From Betaproteobacteria bacterium UBA3031 (GTDB lineage: Bacteria; Pseudomonadota; Gammaproteobacteria; Burkholderiales; Eutrophovitaceae): a stretch of 42,583 nt of DNA. Position 1 is the stretch's first letter, and each line of letters starts with the position of its first letter. This document shows positions 16,281-22,183 of the stretch, piece by piece. Position numbers and translations under genes: made by a program. The notes under the pieces are model-generated. The model did not search any database, was not told where the DNA came from, and saw only the letters and a program-made list of their open reading frames with translations. The stretch covers positions 1 through 42,583 of the forward strand of contig DFDI01000051.1 of assembly GCA_002367635.1 (NCBI GenBank), in the 5' to 3' direction.

Positions 16281-17450
16281 ATGCCAAACCACAAACAATG
16301 CATCAACATCGACGACTTAAGACTTCATGCGAAGAAAAGGCTTCCAAAGTCAGTTTTTGAATTCATCGATGGGGGCGCTCAAGATGAAATTACTCTAGGA
16401 AATAATAATAAGGATTTTAGAAACTTTAGATTTATCCCTAGAGTGCTTACCGATATTTCTCACCGGAACCAGGAAGTTGAGTTATTCGGACAACGATATT
16501 CCACGCCACTCATCCTTGGACCAGTAGGCCTCGCAGGTCTGGTTCGGCGCGAAGGGGAGAATCACGCAGCTATGGCCGCAGCTAACCAAAACGTACCCTT
16601 TTGCCCCTCATCAATGTCAACGTGCAGCATCGAGGAGATCACCCAAAAAACGTCGGCAAGACAGTGGTTTCAACTCTATGTCCTGCGAGACAGAGGCATT
16701 ACTCGAGAGTTTATTCGTCGCGCTAAAGAAACGCACTGCAGCGTGTTGGTCGTCACCGTTGACACCAAATTACTCGGGGCACGAGAACGGGATATACGCA
16801 ACGGCTTTGTGGTTCCCCCTAAATTCACACTGTCAACATTGTTTGATTTTCTAATACATACACGCTGGCTATTCGATGTTGGATTAGGGAGAAAAATAAA
16901 ATACCGGAATTTCGATAATACGAGCGTCAATGCCAACTCTGTCATGTCAATAACGGAATTCATCAAAGAACAATGGGATGTTTCTATTAATTGGGATGAT
17001 ATCGCTTGGTTTAAAGAACAATGGGGTGGGCCTGTTGTGATTAAAGGCATCCTGTCCCCTAAAGATGCAAGAATCGCGGAATCAATTGGAGCTGATGGCG
17101 TCATTGTGTCCAACCACGGTGGCAGACAGCTCGACGGTGCAATTTCATCTATTTCGGCCTTGGCTAAAATAAAAGCTTCGGTGAGTGAGGATTACCCTTT
17201 AATACTCGATGGTGGCATCCGCCGGGGCTCAGACGTAGTCAAAGCCATTGCTCTGGGCGCTAAGGCGTGCATGCTTGGTAGGCCTTGGCTTTATGGGCTC
17301 GCTTCAGGCGGGCAAGATGGCGTTGAACGCTGCATTGAGATTTTGAAAGCAGAAATCGATCTGACTCTCGGACTGCTCGGAGTCACCCAGCTGAATGACC
17401 TCAATCCAAGCTACCTATCGCGCACTTCAGATTTTGATGCCTTAGGCTGA
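16281..17450 (+). CDS. FMN-dependent 2-hydroxyacid dehydrogenase/oxidase
   Basis: A 389-residue TIM-barrel enzyme of the L-lactate dehydrogenase (LldD), mandelate dehydrogenase and glycolate oxidase family, which oxidise 2-hydroxyacids to 2-oxoacids using FMN. Key positions are visible: QLYV with Tyr133, TVDT with Asp161, the RERDIRNG arginines, Lys255 in VVIKG, the base His279 and Arg282 in SNHGGRQLD, and the FMN-phosphate loop DGGIRRGSDVVKA. The substrate is unknown; whether electrons go to quinone or oxygen cannot be told. It follows the sulfatase-like gene by 27 bp and probably shares its transcript. Its last 40 bp overlap the end of the convergent ClC gene. Confidence 0.92.
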   Translation: MPNHKQCINIDDLRLHAKKRLPKSVFEFIDGGAQDEITLGNNNKDFRNFRFIPRVLTDISHRNQEVELFGQRYSTPLILGPVGLAGLVRREGENHAAMAAANQNVPFCPSSMSTCSIEEITQKTSARQWFQLYVLRDRGITREFIRRAKETHCSVLVVTVDTKLLGARERDIRNGFVVPPKFTLSTLFDFLIHTRWLFDVGLGRKIKYRNFDNTSVNANSVMSITEFIKEQWDVSINWDDIAWFKEQWGGPVVIKGILSPKDARIAESIGADGVIVSNHGGRQLDGAISSISALAKIKASVSEDYPLILDGGIRRGSDVVKAIALGAKACMLGRPWLYGLASGGQDGVERCIEILKAEIDLTLGLLGVTQLNDLNPSYLSRTSDFDALG

Positions 17451-18781
17451 GACTCGTTTATAAATTGATCCGCTAGAGCACGATACAACGGCTTCCGACA
17501 AACCACTTTTGAGCAACCTGCTGCTAATAAAGAAGTTGCCATTAACGGCACGATCATGTCATGGTTGTCGGTCATCTCCATCACAATGACAAAGGCTGTA
17601 ACCGGAGCTTGAACCACCCCTGAAAAATAGGCAACCATGCCTAAAACAACAACCGCACCCAACGGAACATATGGAATGATCTGTGCGATATTCTGGCCCA
17701 ATCCTGCCCCAATTGCTAAAGAAGGAGCGAACACTCCACCAGGAATACCGCTGATATAAGAAATGAGTGTTGCCAACAATTTTAAAAAACCAAAAGACTC
17801 AGGGATGTCACCCGTTCCTTCCAAAATCATACGCGCCTCGTGATAACCTGTGCCGTATGTGGAGCTGCCTGAAAATGCTCCAATCACCGCGAGCAAAAAC
17901 CCACATATTGCAGCAAAAAAAATTGGGCATGTTTTAGCAAACAAACCGATTTTTCCAGGTATTCCACGGGATATAAAAATTAACGATTGGCTGAACACCC
18001 CCCCCAGAACCCCTCCAATCACGCCACATACAATAACTGGAATCCATGCGCTTGATCCAAGCAAGATGGCTGATGTCGTCCCGAAATAAGTATAGTCCCC
18101 AAGCCACCAAATGGACACTATTCCCGCAACAATGACTGAAGTAAGCACCGTGCCACTTGTACGGCTTTCATAGTTGCGACTCATTTCTTCAATAGCAAAC
18201 ACAATTCCCGCAAGCGGTGTGTTAAACGCTGCCGCCACACCTGCTGCACCGCCTGCAAGTATTAATCCACGTTTCGTCTCTATGCGCGAGAATCGAGTGA
18301 AGCGACCGAGAGATTGCATAATCGATGCGCCAATTTGCACGGTTGGCCCCTCTCGACCAACCGATGCCCCTGAAAAAAGCCCAACCACTGTGAGTAAGAA
18401 CTTCCCTAACGCAAGCCGTATCGATAAGTAATTCCCCCTAAGCTCCTCATTTTCGGTATCAATAGCAGCTATCGTTTGAGGAATCCCACTGCCCTGTGAG
18501 CCTGGGAAAAACTTACGGGTTATCCAAACCACAAATGCCAGTCCAGCCGGGCCTACCACAAAAGGTAATAGCGGGGAGAGTTCTACAATTTGTTGATGTA
18601 ACGAATTGGCATATTCGGCGCTCATTGCAAAAACGATCGCCACCACACCGACTAAAATAGCGCCAACCCAAAGAGTGACTCTTCGTAGCCATAGGCGAGG
18701 ACTCAGCCACGCATGTCGGCCGCGTCTAATTAAACTCGGGGGAACAACGTTATGTGCCACAACAAACCCATGGCCAATCAA
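17411..18781 (-). CDS. ClC-family H+/Cl- antiporter
   Basis: A 456-residue polytopic membrane protein. The ClC signature segments are present: GSGIP (about 97-101), GREGP with the gating glutamate Glu144, and FAIEEM with Glu199 at the position of the proton glutamate of E. coli ClcA. A GIFAP-like segment, GGVFAPSLAIG, occurs in the second half. Both glutamates argue for a chloride/proton exchanger, not a channel. There is no C-terminal CBS pair. The start is TTG with a GGA-containing upstream site. The 3' end overlaps the convergent dehydrogenase gene by 40 bp. Exchangers of this type help in acid or ionic stress. Confidence 0.93.
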   Translation of the reverse strand: MIGHGFVVAHNVVPPSLIRRGRHAWLSPRLWLRRVTLWVGAILVGVVAIVFAMSAEYANSLHQQIVELSPLLPFVVGPAGLAFVVWITRKFFPGSQGSGIPQTIAAIDTENEELRGNYLSIRLALGKFLLTVVGLFSGASVGREGPTVQIGASIMQSLGRFTRFSRIETKRGLILAGGAAGVAAAFNTPLAGIVFAIEEMSRNYESRTSGTVLTSVIVAGIVSIWWLGDYTYFGTTSAILLGSSAWIPVIVCGVIGGVLGGVFSQSLIFISRGIPGKIGLFAKTCPIFFAAICGFLLAVIGAFSGSSTYGTGYHEARMILEGTGDIPESFGFLKLLATLISYISGIPGGVFAPSLAIGAGLGQNIAQIIPYVPLGAVVVLGMVAYFSGVVQAPVTAFVIVMEMTDNHDMIVPLMATSLLAAGCSKVVCRKPLYRALADQFINESQPKASKSEVRDR

Positions 18782-19058
18782 GCCATCCGCACAGTCCCTC
18801 TTCGCCGAATCCTAGCGGGACAAAGATGGTCAAAACATTTTTCCCATACGGACGTGGTCCAAATTCTGCACAATTAACTCTAAAGAAGTAAAACGATTAG
18901 ATTGCAAGACACTCTACAGCATCCTCGTTTTTTTTGAACATTACAGAAAAATTATTTTTGAAATGGTGCGTAAGTCTGCTTACAAAAGCATAAACATTGA
19001 CCAACCTCCGAATTGCGCTCAAGATAATTAACGATATCGAAACTGGTAAACTGAATTC

Positions 19059-19340
19059 ATGGCCCACGCAGTTCGTATCACCTACTATGTTTCTGAAGAT
19101 ATGCTCAATTTCTGTTCTGATATCGAGTTCGAGACATTTCGTGCTTTGCTTCTACAGGAACTCTCTGAGAATTGGCCTCTCTCCAAGATCTCTGTAGAGC
19201 GGTGTCTCGAAGGGGAGGAAGGGTCATTCATTGAAGGGATGACTGATCCTGAAGAAGAAGAGGCCGCAGAGTGCATCGAAGATATTATTGATGACCTTAT
19301 GGAGTCCTTACAATGGGATAACGAGTTCGACGACGATTAG
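19059..19340 (+). CDS. Acidic small protein of unknown function
   Basis: A 93-residue protein not recognised as a known family. It is strongly acidic in its second half, with clusters of Glu and Asp around residues 64-80 and at the C-terminus, and has no signal peptide or membrane segment. The first half looks like a short alpha/beta unit. The ATG has only a weak upstream ribosome-binding site. Another frame over the same DNA (18997-19197) lacks a plausible start and looks less protein-like. It converges on the SUMF1-domain gene. I judge it real mainly from its composition and compact placement. Confidence 0.6.
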   Translation: MAHAVRITYYVSEDMLNFCSDIEFETFRALLLQELSENWPLSKISVERCLEGEEGSFIEGMTDPEEEEAAECIEDIIDDLMESLQWDNEFDDD

Positions 19341-19362
19341 AAAAACCTGCTTACCTACCTTA

Positions 19363-20253
19363 TTATTCAATCTCTCTGACCAAGCGAAATCCCAGATCAT
19401 CTGCCCTTGACCCGGAGTACCTAAATCGGCTCGACTCTACTAAATAATACGGCTCGTTATTCAGCCAAGACCCTCCTCTAAAGCCCCTCAGGGAGCAATC
19501 TCCAGAAATCCAGGCTTTACCATTTAGAGGTGCCCCACGCCAATCTGGGCTCGCGCAATCCTCAATCCACTCAGAGACATTACCAATCACATCATGCATA
19601 CCAAATGCATTAGGCGCAAATTGGCCAACGGGCGCGTACTCATGATAGCCATCCGAGCAAGGAACAAACTCAGTCTCCGATTGATACTCTTGATCTGCAA
19701 CTTGATCATACGTATTTGAAAATTCACAAAGCGCTTTAGGTGGCATATCGAAATAGCGATTCATACCTAAACCCGCACGGGCTGCATACTCCCATTCGGC
19801 ATTTGACGGTAGTCGATATCTAAAACCCGTTTTTTTTGATAACCACTTCGCAAATCTATTTGCCTCAGACCAGGTCACATTAAAAACGGGTAATTCTTCT
19901 CGCATCAACCTTTTCGTTTCAACCTGAGGGCAGATGCTATCCATAACGCACAAGCCCCAATCACCAACAGTAACCTCGTATTTACCGATCGCATAAGGCT
20001 TGGTAAAAGTCACAGGGTAGAAATAACCTTCATCGTGCGGATGCCCAGGGCCCCAGGGAGGGACTCTCAACTCAAATGAACCTTTGGGGATCAATACCAT
20101 CGTGGGGCACGTATCACAATCAGAAAGCTCAACGGGTTCGCCAGCAGCTGTGGCGCAACAAACCAAAGAGACCAAATAAAATAAACCGCACTTTTTAAAA
20201 AAAAGCGTTACCGGCCGAATCATCCGACGAATACTCGTGTACATAGTACTCAC
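19363..20253 (-). CDS. Secreted SUMF1/formylglycine-generating-enzyme-like protein
   Basis: A 296-residue protein with a positively charged N-terminus and hydrophobic export segment (about 20-37), followed by one SUMF1 domain. Typical family landmarks are present: PMVLIPKGSF, KYEVTVGDW, PVFNVTWSEANRFAKWLS, YRLPSNAEWEYAARAG, GNVSEWIED and the terminal RGGSW...GFRLVRE. True FGE has two copper-binding cysteines just after RGGS-x-L; here the segment reads RGGSWLNNEPYYL, so both are missing. It therefore should not make formylglycine. SUMF1-fold proteins without those cysteines serve many roles (ligand binding, PvdO- or EgtB-like chemistry). Several other cysteines (for example CDTC after the signal) may form periplasmic disulfides. 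Confidence 0.85.
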   Translation of the reverse strand: MSTMYTSIRRMIRPVTLFFKKCGLFYLVSLVCCATAAGEPVELSDCDTCPTMVLIPKGSFELRVPPWGPGHPHDEGYFYPVTFTKPYAIGKYEVTVGDWGLCVMDSICPQVETKRLMREELPVFNVTWSEANRFAKWLSKKTGFRYRLPSNAEWEYAARAGLGMNRYFDMPPKALCEFSNTYDQVADQEYQSETEFVPCSDGYHEYAPVGQFAPNAFGMHDVIGNVSEWIEDCASPDWRGAPLNGKAWISGDCSLRGFRGGSWLNNEPYYLVESSRFRYSGSRADDLGFRLVREIE

Positions 20254-20415
20254 GCTAAGTAGTAGTCCCAGATCTGTAAGCCTGTGATCATAACAGCGTT
20301 TTCAAAAATCAATCTGAGCACTTAAGATATCACCGTTAAATCACCAATGGGGGCATTAGCGCCTTAAGCATGCGCCCAAACAGAGCCTTCGAGCATTAAA
20401 TTGGTGCGTTGCGGT

Positions 20416-20443
20416 TTGACTTTTAGTGATAGAAAAGTATTGT
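20416..20443 (+). promoter_or_regulatory. Possible sigma70 promoter reading into the nested repeat
   Basis: TTGACT (20416-20421), a 16-bp spacer and TATTGT (20438-20443). Transcription would start near 20449-20451, at the first base of the outer arm of the nested inverted repeat, so the repeat could be the body of a small RNA. The -10 is only four of six from consensus. Confidence 0.4.
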
Positions 20444-20448
20444 TAGGG

Positions 20449-20532
20449 GTGTGGATCCGCTAGAAATTATCAACTGGGACCAAACAATGTTGATAATTTC
20501 TACACTCTCACCGAAAGAGCGCGGATCCACAC
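20449..20532. repeat. Nested perfect inverted repeat (three-way-junction-like)
   Basis: Outer arms GTGTGGATCCGC (20449-20460) and GCGGATCCACAC (20521-20532) are perfect over 12 bp. Directly abutting the left arm is an inner hairpin with perfect 14-bp arms TAGAAATTATCAAC (20461-20474) and GTTGATAATTTCTA (20489-20502) around a 14-base loop. The 18 bases from 20503 to 20520 can make a 4-bp CTCT/AGAG hairpin, giving three stems meeting at one junction. There is no T run for termination. It may be a structured RNA, a cruciform DNA site or a miniature mobile repeat. No second copy was seen in the window. Confidence 0.85.
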
Positions 20533-20740
20533 ACATAATGTTACAGCAAATTAAATAAAACGCACATAGTTTTTATTTTCAAATAAATTACGCTCTTTAT
20601 TGTCACGGTACAATTTTGAACATTGATATTCCTTTTTTTTCTAAATTAATTTCTCAGTGACTTAAATATATTGCGGATTACTCTCCCCATTTTTTGATGC
20701 ATCTCAAAGAAGAAGGTGTCATCCCCTCATGTTGCGCATG

Positions 20741-20769
20741 TTGACAAAAATTTAAAATAAGGGGATAAA
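20741..20769 (+). promoter_or_regulatory. Sigma70 promoter of the small membrane protein gene
   Basis: A perfect -35 TTGACA (20741-20746), a 17-bp spacer and -10 GATAAA (20764-20769). The predicted start near 20776 leaves a leader of about 50 bases before the ATG at 20827. ATCCCCT (20721-20727) and AGGGGAT (20760-20766) are inverted arms that flank the -35 and overlap the -10, a possible operator. Confidence 0.7.
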
Positions 20770-20826
20770 GACGATGCACCCATCTAGTGCGTACTGTTTA
20801 ATTTCAAAAACTTCTGCGGAGGCAAT

Positions 20827-21141
20827 ATGAATACAGACAAGATCGTTGGATATATAGGCTTACTTATAGCCATTTTAGTTGGCGTTGAGCTAGTAGCCAT
20901 TCCTTATGCAGCATTATTGTTGCTCATTTCAGGTTTTGTTCTTGGCTACTACACACCATCAGAGGCGCAAGTGCGGGTCCTCATTAGCGCTGTTGCGCTG
21001 ACTATGTTTGGTACGGTCCTGGCTGAGATCCCAGAAATAGGTATTTACCTGCAGGATATCGTCGCAAATATTGCTATCTCAGCACAAGGTGCGGCACTCT
21101 TGATCATTATGAGAAATCTGTATAAACGCCTCAAGCCTTAA
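20827..21141 (+). CDS. Small four-helix membrane protein of unknown function
   Basis: A 104-residue protein with a strong start: GGAGG lies 6 bp before the ATG and a good promoter lies about 60 bp upstream. Four hydrophobic segments are visible (about residues 7-27, 29-45, 50-70 and 76-96), ending in a short basic tail (Arg, Lys). There are few charges inside the helices. It is single-gene, bounded by hairpins on its 3' side and by the nested repeat region on its 5' side. I do not recognise the family. Its clear expression signals make it a real gene in an otherwise decayed stretch. Confidence 0.75.
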   Translation: MNTDKIVGYIGLLIAILVGVELVAIPYAALLLLISGFVLGYYTPSEAQVRVLISAVALTMFGTVLAEIPEIGIYLQDIVANIAISAQGAALLIIMRNLYKRLKP

Positions 21142-21145
21142 CTAA

Positions 21146-21179
21146 AACAGAGGTTCTCCTGAAATGTAGAACCTCTGTT
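21146..21179 (+). terminator. Hairpin after the small membrane protein gene
   Basis: Perfect 12-bp arms AACAGAGGTTCT (21146-21157) and AGAACCTCTGTT (21168-21179) around a 10-base loop begin 5 bp after the stop codon. There is no real T run, so it may end transcription weakly or protect the 3' end of the mRNA. Confidence 0.55.
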
Positions 21180-21232
21180 GATAACTTGCCGCTACCGTTC
21201 TAAAAATCTTAGCAGCAGCTCAATAGATACGC

Positions 21233-21265
21233 AAAAGCCACTGACTTCAAAAGTCAGTGGCTTTT
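21233..21265. terminator. Bidirectional intrinsic terminator
   Basis: Perfect 15-bp arms (21233-21247 and 21251-21265) with a 3-base loop (CAA), flanked by AAAA on the left and TTTT on the right, work on either strand. It would stop the small membrane gene on plus and the decayed tRNA/VOC region on minus. Its right half resembles the terminator at 22043-22074. Confidence 0.85.
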
Positions 21266-21270
21266 CAATT

Positions 21271-21300
21271 TGGTGGACGCACCAGAATTTGAACCAGTGC
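21271..21300 (-). pseudogene. Degenerate tRNA 3' end
   Basis: On the minus strand this ends in A-CCA preceded by a T-arm-like TTCAAAT. It matches 24 of the first 29 bases of the 3' end of the intact tRNA at 22079-22155, and the sequence between it and the neighbouring terminator matches too. The T stem no longer pairs well and no anticodon arm follows, so it is not a working tRNA. The shared segment resembles an attachment-site duplication. Confidence 0.65.
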
Positions 21301-21345
21301 AAATGATGCAGGGTGCTGTTACGGCTATTTAATTAGGGCTTTTTA

Positions 21346-21736
21346 TTAAGCTAGCTTAGGAGGTCGATGTAGGGCGCAAATCTTATTGCCTGCTGGATCC
21401 GCGAAGATAGGCTAGATTCAAAGCACCAAATGGCCCTTCTCTTGGTCCTGGCGGCTCTTCGCACGTGGCTCCGCCATTCGCGATGCCTGCAGCATGAAAA
21501 GCATGCACCTGCTCTGGTGTCTCAGCAAGAAATCCAATCGTTCCACCATTGGCATGAGTTGCAGGCTGCCCATCGATAGGTTTGGTGATTGAGAAAGACC
21601 CCTTTGCGGTGCGGTAGAAATAACGAGTGCCGTTATTGATGACTCCCGGTGGAATTCCCAAAGTGTTTAAAACAGCATCATAAAACCTTCTAGATGACTC
21701 TAGGTCATTGGCACCGACCATTACGTGACTGAACAT
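21346..21736 (-). pseudogene. VOC (glyoxalase-like) protein gene, frameshifted near the 3' end
   Basis: The frame from ATG 21736 encodes a vicinal-oxygen-chelate domain beginning MFSHVMVGANDLESSRRFYD, typical of small glyoxalase or bleomycin-resistance-like proteins. It runs to a stop at 21383 (117 residues) but ends in unrelated sequence. Moving by one base at about 21401-21410 restores the expected family ending, ADPAGNKICALHRPPKLA, with a stop at 21346. So a single-base indel has removed the conserved C-terminal strand that normally supplies a metal ligand region. It could be a genuine pseudogene or a sequencing error. It lies between the degenerate tRNA end and the intact tRNA. Confidence 0.8.
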
Positions 21737-22042
21737 TATTTTCCTTACATTGGTGGCTGAAATTCGTTACGCCCAGAGTTGATTCTCTATGTGGTTAATA
21801 TTCCTTGGGCAATCGAAATGAGTTTAGCTCTTCCTAAAATCTCACGACAACTCTAGCACTTGGGGAGTTATAAGCGCGCACTTAATTGAAATTAAGAAGT
21901 TGAGGAGGAGTGCCTGCTGGGACTCACCTATCCCACACATATATAGGCATGCCTCAAGTGTCGATCTTTCTACTATACATGTGTTAATTTATTCAAAAAC
22001 AAGTGATTTTGTAACAATCCATTTTAATTACAGCAATCATAA
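21737..22042. other. Intergenic stretch without a recognised gene
   Basis: No coding frame is convincing here. Imperfect outer arms at 21857-21865 and 21952-21960 (8 of 9 pairs) enclose a 7-bp AT hairpin (21881-21896) and a 5-bp TGGGA/TCCCA hairpin (21918-21935). The arms are short enough to be chance. Confidence 0.5.
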
Positions 22043-22074
22043 AAAAAGCCATTGATCGAAATCAGTGGCTTTTT
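22043..22074 (-). terminator. Intrinsic terminator after tRNA-Ile2
   Basis: Arms of 14 bases (22043-22056 and 22061-22074, with one wobble pair) enclose a CGAA tetraloop. On the minus strand the second arm ends in a T run. It begins 5 bp after the tRNA CCA and probably ends the rpoD-tRNA transcript. Confidence 0.85.
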
Positions 22075-22078
22075 AAAT

Positions 22079-22155
22079 TGGTGGGCCCACCAGGATTTGA
22101 ACCTGGGACCAAAGGATTATGAGTCCTCTGCTCTAACCAGCTGAGCTACAGGCCC
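22079..22155 (-). tRNA. tRNA with CAT anticodon, probably tRNA-Ile2
   Basis: Complete minus-strand cloverleaf: acceptor GGGCCTG/TGGGCCC, T loop TTCAAAT, anticodon loop CTCATAA, encoded CCA. CAT could mean Met or lysidine-modified Ile2. The acceptor has C4-G69 and C5-G68, the pairs favoured by the lysidine synthetase TilS, and E. coli ileX also lies just behind rpoD, so Ile2 (reading AUA) is more likely. It is not the initiator, which lacks a 1-72 pair. Confidence 0.9.
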
Positions 22156-22183
22156 ATGAAAACGCTAAGACACGACTAGCTTA

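Larger units (their letters stand above)
20254..20826. other. 573-bp intergenic region rich in inverted repeats
   Basis: No protein-coding gene is evident between the SUMF1 gene and the small membrane protein gene. The region is AT-rich in its second half. Listed separately are a nested perfect inverted repeat (20449-20532), a possible promoter just before it (20416-20443) and a good promoter for the downstream gene (20741-20769). A weaker nested structure has outer arms CACCAAT (20342-20348) and ATTGGTG (20400-20406) around an imperfect hairpin at 20348-20378. Confidence 0.6.

Noticed and set aside
20449..20532. Integron attC site or intrinsic terminator
   Set aside because: The ends lack the GTTRRRY/RYYYAAC core sites of attC, the stems are perfectly paired without the extrahelical bases attC needs, and no T run follows the hairpin as a terminator would require.
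20721..20766. Third nested hairpin element like that at 20449
   Set aside because: Outer arms are only 7 bp and the inner one 4 bp, which is expected by chance in this much sequence. The right arm coincides with the -10 of a better-supported promoter.
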